Part shown: piece by piece, positions 42,621 to 51,550 of the stretch
Layout: the number at the start of each line of letters is the position of its first letter
Numbering within the stretch: position 1 is the stretch's first letter
Source of the DNA: Nocardioides sp. LHD-245
GTDB taxonomy: Bacteria; Actinomycetota; Actinomycetes; Propionibacteriales; Nocardioidaceae
Assembly: GCF_030929495.1 (NCBI RefSeq)
Contig: NZ_JAVFWN010000002.1
Span: forward strand, 434,001 to 498,000
Length of the DNA: 64,000 nt
Reading direction: 5' to 3'
Position numbers and translations under genes: made by a program
The notes under the pieces: generated by a model
Seen by the model: only the letters and a program-made list of their open reading frames with translations
The model's database searches: none
Told to the model about the DNA's origin: nothing

Positions 42621-43662
42621 GGACACGCATGCCTCCATCGGTTCGGTCGCTCACGGCGCACAGCTCGAGGCCGCGCTCCAGCAGATGCGGTACACCCAGG
42701 CCCATGAGGTCGCTCACGGGATCCACGCGCCGCCCGCTGCGGTGCAGGTACAGGTTGTGGGCGGCGATCACGCCGTAGCGATAGCAGGCGAGCGCCTCGT
42801 ACCAGTCGAAGGCCGGCAGCGCCCGGCCGGTGGCGGCCTCGTAGCGCGCACGCAGCCGGGCGGGGTCGTCCCGCACCAGCATGGCCTCGCGCCGGGCGGC
42901 GTACCAGCACGACGCGTCGACCATCATCGCCAGCCAGCCGATGTCCAGGCCCACGGCGCCGATACCGGCGATCTCCCAGTCGATGACGGCGCTGAGCCGC
43001 CCGTCCGCCCGGTACAGGATGTTGTGGGTCTGGTAGTCGCCGTGGAAGACGCCGACCCGGTGGTCGCCGGGGTCGCTCGCCAGCAGCTCGGCGCGGAGAC
43101 CGCGCGCCAGATCGGCCCACTCCTCGGGCATCCTGGCGAGCAGCGGCGTCCAGTAGTCGACCTCCTCCACGATCGACCGGGCCACGCCCCAGCTCGCGAG
43201 TGGGGCCGGATCGACGGCGTGGATCGCCGCGAGGACGTCCACCGCCTGGTCGAGGTAGGGGGTCACATCGCCACCGACCGGACCGATGCCCGCGTCCGGA
43301 TCGGTCATGTGCAGTGGCAGCGCGTCGAGCCGGCGCTGGACCATCGCGTCGGTGCCGAACCAGGCCTCGTCGCCGCTGGACCACACCACCGGGGCGGTGG
43401 GCACGCCGGCGGCGGCGAGCGCGGCCAGCAGCGGCACCTGCCGCAGCACGTCGGTGTTGCCGCGGCGACGCACCCCCGGCGGCGCCAGCCGGATGACCAG
43501 GGGCTCGATCGGCGCGCCGTCGGGGCGGTGCAGGTCGAAGCCGAAGCTCAACCCCGCGTTGCCCGGCATCGGCGCCAGGCCCGCCACCGTGCTGCCGGCT
43601 CCGCCGATCTCGACCGCCCACCGGTCGAGGTCGACGACGAAGCGGGCATGGTCGAGTGACAT
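42607..43662 (-). CDS. APH-family phosphotransferase
   Basis: A 351-residue kinase-fold protein. The catalytic loop is GVFHGDYQTHNILYR and the metal motif is AVIDWEIAGIG, with WFGTDAMVQRRLDALPLH upstream. It is more distant from ACAD11 kinases than its neighbour. The start MSLDHARF follows GGGAGG; an earlier frame to 43728 lacks family similarity. A copy of the IclR-type dyad lies 95 bases upstream. Having two kinases side by side may mean two hydroxyacyl substrates or a heteromeric enzyme. Confidence 0.85.
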   Translation of the reverse strand: MSLDHARFVVDLDRWAVEIGGAGSTVAGLAPMPGNAGLSFGFDLHRPDGAPIEPLVIRLAPPGVRRRGNTDVLRQVPLLAALAAAGVPTAPVVWSSGDEAWFGTDAMVQRRLDALPLHMTDPDAGIGPVGGDVTPYLDQAVDVLAAIHAVDPAPLASWGVARSIVEEVDYWTPLLARMPEEWADLARGLRAELLASDPGDHRVGVFHGDYQTHNILYRADGRLSAVIDWEIAGIGAVGLDIGWLAMMVDASCWYAARREAMLVRDDPARLRARYEAATGRALPAFDWYEALACYRYGVIAAHNLYLHRSGRRVDPVSDLMGLGVPHLLERGLELCAVSDRTDGGMRVHGIV

Positions 43663-43756
43663 GGCCACGTAGGTCCTCCCACCGGGATCCGCGTCAGCCC
43701 TGTCGCTGCCCGCGCCCCGCAAGGACACACCGGCGGAGCGGAGCCGACAACGCGGA

Positions 43757-43773
43757 GTACCAGCCGACGGAAC
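43757..43773. promoter_or_regulatory. IclR-type dyad upstream of the kinase operon
   Basis: GTACCAGCCGACGGAAC has the 17-base layout of the other sites, with left half GTACCA and right half CGGAAC. It lies between the FMO stop and the first kinase gene. Confidence 0.45.
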
Positions 43774-43776
43774 CGG

Positions 43777-44997
43777 TCAGCCGGGTTCGGTCGCGCCGAC
43801 CTTGCGCATCGAGCGCAGCGGCGCGCTCTGCAGGCCGCGGCCGACCAGGAGGAACTGCCGCTGCCGCGACGGGCTGGCGGTGATGTGCCGGAACCGCTCG
43901 ACCTCGGCCTCGATCCGCCCCGGCCCCTCGGAGTTCCACAGCATCTGCTTGTGCTCGGAGGAGACCGGCGACGTCAGGTTGGTGAAGACACGTCGCCGCT
44001 CCTCCGAGAAGCGGTCCAGGATCTCCTCGTCGGCGCCGAAGTGGATCACCTCGCGCAGCGCCTCGACCAGCGTCATGCCGTCGAAGAAGCCGCCCGGCAG
44101 CCCGTAGCCCGCGCTGGGGCTGGTGACGTGGGCGGCATCCCCGATGAGCAGGAGGCGCCCGGCGCGGAAGCGGTCCGCCACCCGCTGGTGCATGCGGTGG
44201 GCGCCGTACGCCTCGACCTCGACGTCGACGCCGTCGGGCAGCACCCGCCGGAACCGGTCCCGCATCCGCTCGCCGAGGGTCTCCTCGGGCAGTGCGAGGT
44301 CCTCGGCGTAGGTGTAGCGCCACAGCCCGGAGTCGTCGACCTTGGCGACCAGGGCGCCGTCCTGCGCATCGAGCTGGACGCCGGAGAGCTCGTGGCCCAG
44401 CGACGCGAAGTCGAACCGGACGTTGGTCGCCACGAACCGCTCCGGCCAGGTGATGCCGGGAAGGCCGAGCCCGGCGGAGCGACGCACCATGCTGTGCACG
44501 CCGTCGGCGCCGACGACCCAGTCAGACCGGTAGCTGCGCTCGCCGCCCGGTGCGTCCGCGGTGACCGTGCAGCCGTCGGCGTCCTGCTCCACGCGCTGCA
44601 CGCGGGTGTCCCACTCGACGTGGACGTTGGGCAGGGCGGCCAGCCGGGCGATGACGATCTCGGCGAGCGTCTGCTGGGGCAGATGCAGGGTGAACGGGTG
44701 CTGGACGTCGTCGGCGAGGACGTCGAGGTCGAAGTAGAGCCGCTCGCCCGTCGCCAGCACGTAGATCGACCAGCGCCGGTGCACCAGACCGCGGGCGACG
44801 GCGTCGTCCAGGACGCCGAGCCGGTCCAGCCCGCCGAGCATCGACCAGTGGAACATCATGGCGCGCGGCGAGGAGCTCGGCTCCGAGGACTGCGCCTCCA
44901 GGAGGGTCACCTCGATGTCGGAGCGGGCCAGCGCCAACGCGACGAGCAGCCCGTGCGGGCCGCCGCCCACCACGGTCACCGATGCTGAAGAAGCCAC
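43777..44997 (-). CDS. FAD-dependent aromatic monooxygenase (group A, MhpA-like)
   Basis: A 406-residue flavoprotein monooxygenase. It has the FAD site VTVVGGGPHGLLVALAL, the DG motif WVVGADGVHSMVRRSAG, and the second FAD site LLIGDAAHVTSPSAGYGLPG. This set fits enzymes that hydroxylate phenolic rings with NAD(P)H and oxygen. The GTG start follows the amidohydrolase stop by three bases, so both form one operon. It may produce the catechol-like ring opened by the extradiol enzyme at 54692. Confidence 0.9.
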   Translation of the reverse strand: MASSASVTVVGGGPHGLLVALALARSDIEVTLLEAQSSEPSSSPRAMMFHWSMLGGLDRLGVLDDAVARGLVHRRWSIYVLATGERLYFDLDVLADDVQHPFTLHLPQQTLAEIVIARLAALPNVHVEWDTRVQRVEQDADGCTVTADAPGGERSYRSDWVVGADGVHSMVRRSAGLGLPGITWPERFVATNVRFDFASLGHELSGVQLDAQDGALVAKVDDSGLWRYTYAEDLALPEETLGERMRDRFRRVLPDGVDVEVEAYGAHRMHQRVADRFRAGRLLLIGDAAHVTSPSAGYGLPGGFFDGMTLVEALREVIHFGADEEILDRFSEERRRVFTNLTSPVSSEHKQMLWNSEGPGRIEAEVERFRHITASPSRQRQFLLVGRGLQSAPLRSMRKVGATEPG

Positions 44998-45000
44998 GAC

Positions 45001-46020
45001 TCACCCTCGCTGAGATTCCCACGCGCCGAGCGCGTCCGACAATCGTCCCGCATTGCGGCCCAACAGGCCATCGCCCTCGGCCGCGGTCAGGTCGCCCGCC
45101 GCGACGGCGGCGCCGACCAGGCGCTCGGCCCCCTCGAGCTGCCCGGGGATGAACGGATAGTCCGAGCCCACCAGCACGTGCTCGGCGCCGAAGCGGCGCG
45201 CCAGCAGCCCGAGGTGCTCGGGGACCAGGACGAGCGTGTCCACCCAGAGGCGGCGCAGCAGCGCCGCGTGGTCGCCGGAGGAGCGGTCACCGCCCAGCAC
45301 GCTCCCGCTGGCGAGCCGCGGGAAGGCCCAGGGGAAGGTGCCGCCGCCGTGCGCCAGCAGCACGTCGAGTCCCGGGCACGCGTCGAGCACGCCGCCGAAG
45401 ACCAGCGCGGAGGCCGCCATCGCGGTGTCGGTCAGCATGCCGAGGCCGAAGTCGTAGGGCTGCTCGCCCGAGCGGCGGATCGCACCGTCCCCGCCGCCCA
45501 GGGGGTGGACGAAGACCAGCGCACCGAGCTCCTCGGCGGCGGCGAAGAGCGGTCGCAGGGCGAGGTCGTCGAGTTCCCGCTCCCCCATCCGGCAGCCGAT
45601 CTCGATCCCGAGGAGGCCGAGCTCGCACACGGCGTGCCGGAGCTCGGCGACGGCCAGGTCGACGTCCAGCCACGGCACACCGCCGAGCCCCGCCAGCCGC
45701 CCGGACGACGCGACCACCGCCTCGGCGATGCCGTCGTTGAGCGAGCGGTAGTAGCCGATGCTCGCCTCGGCGTCGGTGCCGGCGTCGAGCGTGACGGGCA
45801 CGGGCGAGACGAGCTGGCGCTCGACACCCAGGACGTCGAGCTCGGCGAGCCGCACGTCGAGGTCCCACAGGCCGGCACGCACGTCCCGGAACAGGCGCTC
45901 GCCCACCAGGAGCCGTCCCGACACCGCGTCGTCGACCTCCAGGCGCGGCCACGGCCCCCCGCTGACGGGCAGCTCGACCCGGCGCGGGAAGAAGTGCGCG
46001 TGTACGTCGACGATGGCCAT
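45001..46020 (-). CDS. Amidohydrolase-2 family, ACMSD-like decarboxylase/hydrolase
   Basis: A 339-residue TIM-barrel metalloenzyme. It starts VDVHAHFFP (HxH metal ligands), with VHPLGGG (His), LLAHGGGTFPW (His) and GSDYPFIPG (Asp), the metal set of amidohydrolase family 2. Relatives include ACMS decarboxylase and ring-decarboxylating or hydrolysing enzymes of aromatic pathways. The ATG follows GGAGGAG. It is first in the operon with the FMO and divergent from the IclR gene, with an IclR-type dyad in between. Confidence 0.88.
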   Translation of the reverse strand: MAIVDVHAHFFPRRVELPVSGGPWPRLEVDDAVSGRLLVGERLFRDVRAGLWDLDVRLAELDVLGVERQLVSPVPVTLDAGTDAEASIGYYRSLNDGIAEAVVASSGRLAGLGGVPWLDVDLAVAELRHAVCELGLLGIEIGCRMGERELDDLALRPLFAAAEELGALVFVHPLGGGDGAIRRSGEQPYDFGLGMLTDTAMAASALVFGGVLDACPGLDVLLAHGGGTFPWAFPRLASGSVLGGDRSSGDHAALLRRLWVDTLVLVPEHLGLLARRFGAEHVLVGSDYPFIPGQLEGAERLVGAAVAAGDLTAAEGDGLLGRNAGRLSDALGAWESQRG

Positions 46021-46105
46021 CCGCTCTCCTCCGGGACCCTCCGCGGGCCCCGATCTCTGTGGAGATAGGGACGCTAGGGGTCCGGGTCGCCGGATCGAGC
46101 GCGGC

Positions 46106-46122
46106 GTTCCAACGGATGGAAC
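46106..46122. promoter_or_regulatory. IclR-type operator (best copy)
   Basis: GTTCCAACGGATGGAAC is a perfect GTTCCA/TGGAAC dyad with a five-base spacer in the divergent region between the amidohydrolase operon and the IclR gene. It is the reference copy for the seven related sites. A TACGAT -10 candidate for the IclR gene lies at 46197-46202. Confidence 0.7.
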
Positions 46123-46256
46123 GCGCGCTCGCGACAGCGGCCCCGATGCGTCTGACTGTCCCTGCGACGAGATGGCGTGACGTCTATCACGTAACGTACG
46201 ATGATGAGCGTCACGACGGGCTCGGGCGCTGCAGTCAAGTCTTCGAGTGCGAGTGG

Positions 46257-47066
46257 GTGCCGGTGGCCAACAGCGAGAACCGTGCGGTTCCTGCGGCGGA
46301 CCCGCCCTCGATCCTGACCAAGGTCTTCGACCTGTTGCACGCGTTCAACACCAACAACCGGGTGATGACGCTCAGCGAGCTGGCCCGCGCCTCGGGCCTG
46401 CCGAAGTCGACCGTGCACCGGCTCATCGCGCGCCTCATCGACCTCGGCGCCGTCGAGCCGCACCGCTCGGGCTATGTCGTCAGCGTGGAGATGCTGAGCC
46501 TGGCGACGAACACGCCCGCCGGCGGCATGCGGGACGCGGCGCTCCCGTTCATGGCGGCCCTCCACCGGTGGTCCGGACACAGCGTGCAGTTGGCCGTGCT
46601 GCGGCAGTTCGACGTGGTCCTGCTCGAGACCATCACCGCACCCGACTCGCCCGGCCCGCCCGGCACGCTGGGCTCGCGGATCCCGGCCAACTGCACCGCG
46701 CTCGGCAAGGTGCTGCTCTCGCGGGAGCACCTCGACGACCTCGAGGCCTTCCTGCCGCGCCCAATGCCGATGCGGACCAGGTTCTCGGTGACCGAGGTGG
46801 ACCCGCTGGTCATCGAGCTGCGGAAGGCGCGCACCTCGGGCATCGCGTACGACCGCGAGGAGAGCCAGCTCAACCTGGCCTCCGCCGCGGTCCCGATCGT
46901 GATCCGCGACTACGCCGTCGGCGCCCTCGCCGTCTCGCACCCGGCCGACGTCGAGATCACCGCCAAGGTGGAGCAGGCGCTGCGCGAGACCGCCGCCCAG
47001 ATCGCTCGCGTGTGCCGCGACGACCTCCAGCGGGGCAAGGCCCACTACTTCCCCCACGAGTTCTGA
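46257..47066 (+). CDS. IclR family regulator
   Basis: A protein of about 269 residues. The N-terminal winged helix is TLSELARASGLPKSTVHRLI. The C-terminal IclR effector domain includes SRIPANCTALGKVLLSREHL and GIAYDREESQLNLASAAVPI, typical of regulators that sense aromatic or small organic acids. The GTG at 46257 is chosen; GTG 46263 is close and cannot be excluded, and the frame stays open further upstream without similarity. It is divergent from the amidohydrolase/FMO operon and probably acts through the GTTCCA-N5-TGGAAC sites across 35-64 kb. Confidence 0.9.
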   Translation: MPVANSENRAVPAADPPSILTKVFDLLHAFNTNNRVMTLSELARASGLPKSTVHRLIARLIDLGAVEPHRSGYVVSVEMLSLATNTPAGGMRDAALPFMAALHRWSGHSVQLAVLRQFDVVLLETITAPDSPGPPGTLGSRIPANCTALGKVLLSREHLDDLEAFLPRPMPMRTRFSVTEVDPLVIELRKARTSGIAYDREESQLNLASAAVPIVIRDYAVGALAVSHPADVEITAKVEQALRETAAQIARVCRDDLQRGKAHYFPHEF

Positions 47067-47078
47067 GCCTCCCTCCGC

Positions 47079-47095
47079 GTTCCAGGCTCCGGGAC
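47079..47095. promoter_or_regulatory. IclR-type dyad (weak copy)
   Basis: GTTCCAGGCTCCGGGAC keeps the left half-site but has CGGGAC on the right. It lies between the IclR stop and the dehydrogenase GTG at 47137, 42 bases upstream of that start. Confidence 0.4.
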
Positions 47096-47136
47096 GGGCT
47101 GTCGCACGCGAGGGACGCCCTGCGCACGCTGAGCGC

Positions 47137-48207
47137 GTGAAGGCGATCAGGATCCACGGCCCGCGCGATGCCCGGCTCGACGAGATCGAGGAGCCGGTCG
47201 TGACCGGCGACGACCAGGTGAAGATCCGGATCGAGTCGGCGGGGGTGTGCGGATCCGACCTGTGGCTCTACGAGACCGCGCCGGTCCCCGACCACTACCG
47301 CCATCCGGCCTTCGGCGAGTCCGGTCCCCACGTGCTCGGTCACGAGATGGCGGGCCGCGTGGTGCTCGCCGGCAGGGCCGTCACCGGGCTGGCCGCGGGC
47401 GATCTCGTCGCCGTCCGGCCGCTGGTCGCCGACGGCACCTGCGCGACCTGCCGGCGCGGTGAGACCAACCTGTGCGAGCAGCGCGGCTTCGTCGGCATCA
47501 ACGGCGGGGGCGGCGGCTTCAGCGAGTACGTCGTGGTGCCGGTCGAGCAGGTCCACCGGCTGCCCGCGCCGTTCACCGCCGCCACCGGGAGCCTCGTCGA
47601 GCCGTTGGCCACCAGCTGGCACACCGTCGACGCCGTCCCGCTGACGCCTGAGGACCCGGTGCTGGTGGTGGGCGCGGGACCGATCGGCATCGGCGTGCTG
47701 CTGTGTCTGCGGGCACGCGGGACGACCCGCGTGCTGGTCAGCGAGCCCAGCGCGCTGCGGCGCGGGCTCGCGGCGCGATGGGGCGCCGAGGTGATCGACC
47801 CCCGCGAGACCGACCTGGCGCGCCACGCCCGCGCCTGGTCCGAGCGCCGCGGCGTCGCGGCAGCCTTCGACTGCGCCGGCGCCGGCGGCGAGGTGATCGG
47901 CAGCGAGCTGCGCGCGCTCCGGCCGGGCGGTCACCTCGTCGTCCCCGCCGAGTTCCACGCGCGCGTGGAGATCGATCCGACCGAGCTGGCCCGTCACGGC
48001 AAGCGCATCCTGGGCAGCTCGGCCTACCGTCGCGAGGACTTCGACGCCGTCATCCGCGCCGTCGCCGACGGACGACTCGACCCGACGGGGATGATCACCT
48101 CCACGATCGCCCTCGAGGACACCGTCGCCGCCGGTCTCGAGCACCTGCTGGGGGCCGGCCGGGACACCGACATCAAGGTCCTCGTCACGGCCGGGACGTC
48201 CTCGTGA
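47137..48207 (+). CDS. Zinc-dependent dehydrogenase (butanediol/threonine-type MDR)
   Basis: A 356-residue MDR enzyme. Catalytic zinc ligands are in GVCGSDLW and LGHEMAG, structural cysteines in CATCRRGETNLC, and NAD site VVGAGPIGIGVLL. The FVGINGGGGGFSEY segment recalls 2,3-butanediol and L-threonine dehydrogenases. The GTG start is weakly supported by a Shine-Dalgarno, but the N-terminus MKAIRIHGPRDARL fits the family. It is first of four plus-strand genes (dehydrogenase, SDR, dehydrogenase, nitroreductase) that overlap or abut. Confidence 0.9.
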   Translation: MKAIRIHGPRDARLDEIEEPVVTGDDQVKIRIESAGVCGSDLWLYETAPVPDHYRHPAFGESGPHVLGHEMAGRVVLAGRAVTGLAAGDLVAVRPLVADGTCATCRRGETNLCEQRGFVGINGGGGGFSEYVVVPVEQVHRLPAPFTAATGSLVEPLATSWHTVDAVPLTPEDPVLVVGAGPIGIGVLLCLRARGTTRVLVSEPSALRRGLAARWGAEVIDPRETDLARHARAWSERRGVAAAFDCAGAGGEVIGSELRALRPGGHLVVPAEFHARVEIDPTELARHGKRILGSSAYRREDFDAVIRAVADGRLDPTGMITSTIALEDTVAAGLEHLLGAGRDTDIKVLVTAGTSS

Positions 48208-49061
48208 CCGGCTCCGCGCCGGGCGGGGCGCGGCCGTTCGAGGACCGCGTCGCCGTCGTCACCGGCGCGGCGTCGGGGATCGGCGCGGCGACCGCCGCCC
48301 TGCTCGCCGAGCGCGGCGCCCACGTCGTGGTGGCCGACCTCGACCGTCCGGCGGCGGACGTGCTCGCCGACGACCTCACGGCCCGCGGCCTGGCCGCCTC
48401 GGCAGCCGGGGTCGACGTCAGCGACGAGGCGCAGGTGAGCGCCCTGTTCGACCGGGTGCGTGCCGAGCACGGCCGGCTCGACGTCCTGCACAACAACGCG
48501 GCGGCGATGGGGCTGACCTTCCGCGATCCCGTCGTCACCAGGGTCGACGTCGCCAGCTGGGACCGCACCTTCGCCGTCAACGCCCGCGGCGTGCTGCTGG
48601 GCTGCAAGCACGCGATCCCGCTCATGTTGGAGGACGGCGGCGGCGCGATCGTCAACACCACCTCGATCTCCGGCGACGTGGGCGAGCTGACCATGTCGGC
48701 GTACGGCGCCTCCAAGGCCGCCGTCTCGCAGCTCACCCGGGCGGTGGCCACCCAGTGGGGCAGGCAGGGGATCCGCTGCAACGCCGTCGCGCCCGGGCTG
48801 ATCCTGTCGCCCTCCGGCGAGCAGACGCCGGAGCCGCTGCAGGAGATCTACCGGCGGCACGTGCTGACCCCTCACCTCGGCACCCCGGACGACGTCGCCC
48901 GCCTGGTCGCGTTCCTGGCCTCCGACGAGGCCCGCTACATCACCGCCCAGGTGCTCCGGGTGGATGGCGGGCTGGTCGACCACCACCCCATCGTCGCGGA
49001 CTTCGCCGACTGGGCGGCGTCGGTCCGGGCCGACCGGGCCGCCGCACGGGGGCCGGCCTGA
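48204..49061 (+). CDS. SDR-family oxidoreductase
   Basis: A 285-residue short-chain dehydrogenase with TGAASGIGAATA, HNNAA (in place of NNAG), a catalytic serine in NTTSISGD, and YGASK. The extra C-terminal 20 residues (HHPIVADFADWAASVRADRA) are unusual for the family. The GTG start overlaps the previous stop (GTGA). It likely works on the same intermediate as the adjacent dehydrogenases. Confidence 0.9.
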   Translation: MTGSAPGGARPFEDRVAVVTGAASGIGAATAALLAERGAHVVVADLDRPAADVLADDLTARGLAASAAGVDVSDEAQVSALFDRVRAEHGRLDVLHNNAAAMGLTFRDPVVTRVDVASWDRTFAVNARGVLLGCKHAIPLMLEDGGGAIVNTTSISGDVGELTMSAYGASKAAVSQLTRAVATQWGRQGIRCNAVAPGLILSPSGEQTPEPLQEIYRRHVLTPHLGTPDDVARLVAFLASDEARYITAQVLRVDGGLVDHHPIVADFADWAASVRADRAAARGPA

Positions 49062-50071
49062 TGCGCGCCGCGCTCTTCACGGGTCCTGGCGAGCCGATCT
49101 CCTATGTCGACCTGCCCGATCCGCAGGCGCCGCCCGGCTGGGTGGTGCTGGACGTCAGGGCAGCGGGGATGTGCCACTCCGACGTGCACACCGTGCGCGG
49201 TCCCGGCGCGGCCTGGCTCAGCCGGATGCCGATCGTGCTGGGCCACGAGGTCGCCGGCACCGTCGCCGCGCTCGGCGCGGGTGTCACCGGCTTCGCGCTC
49301 GGCGACCGGGTCGGCGTCTGCTCGACCCCGGGCCCCGACGAGCACACGCGGCCGTTCGGGCCCGGCACCCACCTCGGGCCCGCCGGCGGCTCGCAGCCGG
49401 GCACGCACGTCGACGGCGGCTACGCCCAGCAGTGCGTGGTCCGGGCGTCCCGGCTGGTCCCCATCCCTCCCGAGGTCAGCTTCGAGCAGGCGGCGATCGG
49501 CACCGACGCCCTGGCGGCGGGCTACCACAACGTGCGCAACGTGGCCGGCGTGAGGATCGGCGAGCGGGTCGGCATCGTCGGGCTCGGCGGCCTCGGCATG
49601 GCCGGCCTGCGCACCGCGGTCCTCGCGGGCGCCCACGTCTATGGCGTCGACGTGCGCGAGGAGGTCTTCGACGACGCGCGCGCCGACGGCGCGCTCGACT
49701 GCTTCACCGACATCGCGGCGCTGGCCGAGCTGGACCTCGACGTGATCGTCGACTTCGCGAACGCGGCGGGCAGCGTCAACGCCGCCGTCCGCGCGGTGCG
49801 TCCGCGCGGCCGCGTGGTCGTGGTCGGCCTGGGGTCGGAGCAGATCGTCCTCGACACGATCCCGCTCGTCCTCGGCCGGCGCACCCTGCTCACCTCCCAG
49901 GGGATCCGCAAGCAGGACCTCGAGGACGTCTACGGACTGCTGGCCCGCGGCCTGCTGAGCCCACGGCTGGAGGCCTTCGACTTCGACCGGATACCCGAGG
50001 CGCTCGAGCGCCTCGCCCGAGGCAACGTCCACGGACGGCTGTTCACCCGTCCACCCACGAGAGAGAGCTGA
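49061..50071 (+). CDS. MDR alcohol dehydrogenase lacking the structural zinc lobe
   Basis: A 336-residue MDR enzyme. Catalytic ligands are in GMCHSDVH and LGHEVAG and the NAD site is IVGLGGLGMAGLR. Where homologues carry the four-cysteine structural zinc loop, this protein has VCSTPGPDEHTRPFGPG, with a single cysteine, so the structural zinc is probably lost while catalytic zinc is kept. The ATG shares one base with the SDR stop. It may act on a bulky CoA ester or cyclic alcohol. Confidence 0.85.
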   Translation: MRAALFTGPGEPISYVDLPDPQAPPGWVVLDVRAAGMCHSDVHTVRGPGAAWLSRMPIVLGHEVAGTVAALGAGVTGFALGDRVGVCSTPGPDEHTRPFGPGTHLGPAGGSQPGTHVDGGYAQQCVVRASRLVPIPPEVSFEQAAIGTDALAAGYHNVRNVAGVRIGERVGIVGLGGLGMAGLRTAVLAGAHVYGVDVREEVFDDARADGALDCFTDIAALAELDLDVIVDFANAAGSVNAAVRAVRPRGRVVVVGLGSEQIVLDTIPLVLGRRTLLTSQGIRKQDLEDVYGLLARGLLSPRLEAFDFDRIPEALERLARGNVHGRLFTRPPTRES

Positions 50072-50072
50072 C

Positions 50073-50741
50073 ATGACCCACCCCGCGACCGAGATCCCGA
50101 CGACCTTCGACCTGACCCAGACCGACGGCCTGCTGCGGACCACCAAGGCCGTCAGCCGCCGGCTCGACCTGACCCGCGACGTGCCGACGGAGCTGATCCT
50201 CGACTGCATCAGGATCGCCTCCGCCGCGCCGATCGGCGGCAACCGGGAGGCCAACCGCTGGCTGGTGGTCAAGGACCCGGTCAAGCGGCAGCAGCTGGCA
50301 CAGCTCTACCAGGAGGTCGGCAACCCCTACCTGGCCGCGCTGCGCGCGAAGGCCGAGCCGGGGTCGCGACAGGCCCGGGTCATCGAGGCCGGCCAGTACA
50401 TCGCCGACCATCTCGCCGAGGTCCCGGCGCTGGTGCTGCCGATCCGCCTGGGCGTGGTCGGCGAGGGGGTCTTCAACGCGCAGTCGCTCTACGGCTCGGT
50501 GGTCCCCGCCGTGTGGAGCTTCCAGCTGGCCGCCCGCTCGCGGGGCCTGGGCACCCGCTACACGACCTACCTCGCGACCCGCGCCCGGGAGGTGGCCGAG
50601 CTGCTCGGCATCCCCGAGGAGGTCACCCAGGTCGCCCTGCTCCCGGTCGCCTACTACACCGGGGAGCGCTTCAGCCCGGCTCCGCGCCGGGACCCGGCGG
50701 AGATCACCTACCTCGACTCCTGGGAGAACCCGGTCGGCTGA
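50073..50741 (+). CDS. Nitroreductase-family FMN oxidoreductase
   Basis: A 222-residue protein with the family start TTKAVSRRLDLTRDVPTEL, SAAPIGGNREANRWLVVKD (FMN and phosphate contacts), and RGLGTRYTTYLATRAREVAE. It is the second nitroreductase of the region and differs clearly from the one at 29819. The ATG has GAGAGAG upstream. It ends 15 bases from the convergent SDR. Substrate unknown; ene reduction or a dehydrogenation step is plausible. Confidence 0.85.
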   Translation: MTHPATEIPTTFDLTQTDGLLRTTKAVSRRLDLTRDVPTELILDCIRIASAAPIGGNREANRWLVVKDPVKRQQLAQLYQEVGNPYLAALRAKAEPGSRQARVIEAGQYIADHLAEVPALVLPIRLGVVGEGVFNAQSLYGSVVPAVWSFQLAARSRGLGTRYTTYLATRAREVAELLGIPEEVTQVALLPVAYYTGERFSPAPRRDPAEITYLDSWENPVG

Positions 50742-50755
50742 GGCCGAGGCCGGGG

Positions 50756-51547
50756 TCAGGCCAGCGTCCAGCCGCCGTCGACCGGCAGGGTGTGCCCGGT
50801 GACGAAGGAGGAGGCGTCGCTGGCGAGGAAGAGCACGGCGGTAGCGATCTCGTCGAGACCGCCACCGCGGCGCTGCAGGCTGGCGCCCTCCCACATCGCA
50901 CGGACCATCTCGCCGGTCTCGTCGGCCGTCATCTCGGTGTCGACGAAGCCGGGGGCGATGCCGTTGACGCGGATGTCCTTCCGGGCGAGGTTGGCCGCCA
51001 GGTCCCTGGTCAGGGCGATCAGTGCGGCCTTGGAGGCGCTGTACATGTAGCTGGGGATGCCCGAGGCCTTCAGGCCGAAGGCGCTGGCGACGTTGACGAT
51101 GACGCCACCGCCGGTCATCCGGGCGGCCGCGGCCCGGGTCATCGCGAAGCTGCCCAGCAGGTTGACGTCGACGACCTGGCGCAGATCGTCCATCGGCGCC
51201 TTGAAGGGATGCTCCGTGGTGCTCCGGGACAGGCCGGCGTTGTTCACGAGGACGTCGAGCCGCCCGAGCTCGGCCACCGCGGCGTCGGCCGCCGCCCGGC
51301 AGTCGGCCTCGTCGGTGATGTCCCCCTCGACCACGACCGCTCGGCGGCCGGACCGGGCCACGGCTGCCGCGGTCTCCTCCAGCCGGTCGCGCCGCCGCGC
51401 CATCAGGACGATGTCCGCGCCGGCCTCCGCGAACGAGGTCGCGATCCGCACGCCCAGACCGCTCGAGGCGCCGGTGACGAGCGCGACGCGGTGATCCAGC
51501 CGGAAGCTGTCGAGGATGCTGGCGCTCCGTGTCCGCTGCGACGACAT
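50756..51547 (-). CDS. SDR-family oxidoreductase
   Basis: A 263-residue short-chain dehydrogenase with TGASSGLGVRIA, NNAGLSRS, a catalytic serine in VNVASAFGLKASG, and YSASK. It ends LPVDGGWTLA. It is the last gene of a minus-strand operon and starts three bases after the ligase stop, so the two are co-translated or nearly so. Likely a 3-hydroxyacyl-CoA or cyclic alcohol dehydrogenase. Confidence 0.9.
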   Translation of the reverse strand: MSSQRTRSASILDSFRLDHRVALVTGASSGLGVRIATSFAEAGADIVLMARRRDRLEETAAAVARSGRRAVVVEGDITDEADCRAAADAAVAELGRLDVLVNNAGLSRSTTEHPFKAPMDDLRQVVDVNLLGSFAMTRAAAARMTGGGVIVNVASAFGLKASGIPSYMYSASKAALIALTRDLAANLARKDIRVNGIAPGFVDTEMTADETGEMVRAMWEGASLQRRGGGLDEIATAVLFLASDASSFVTGHTLPVDGGWTLA

Positions 51548-51550
51548 GGC

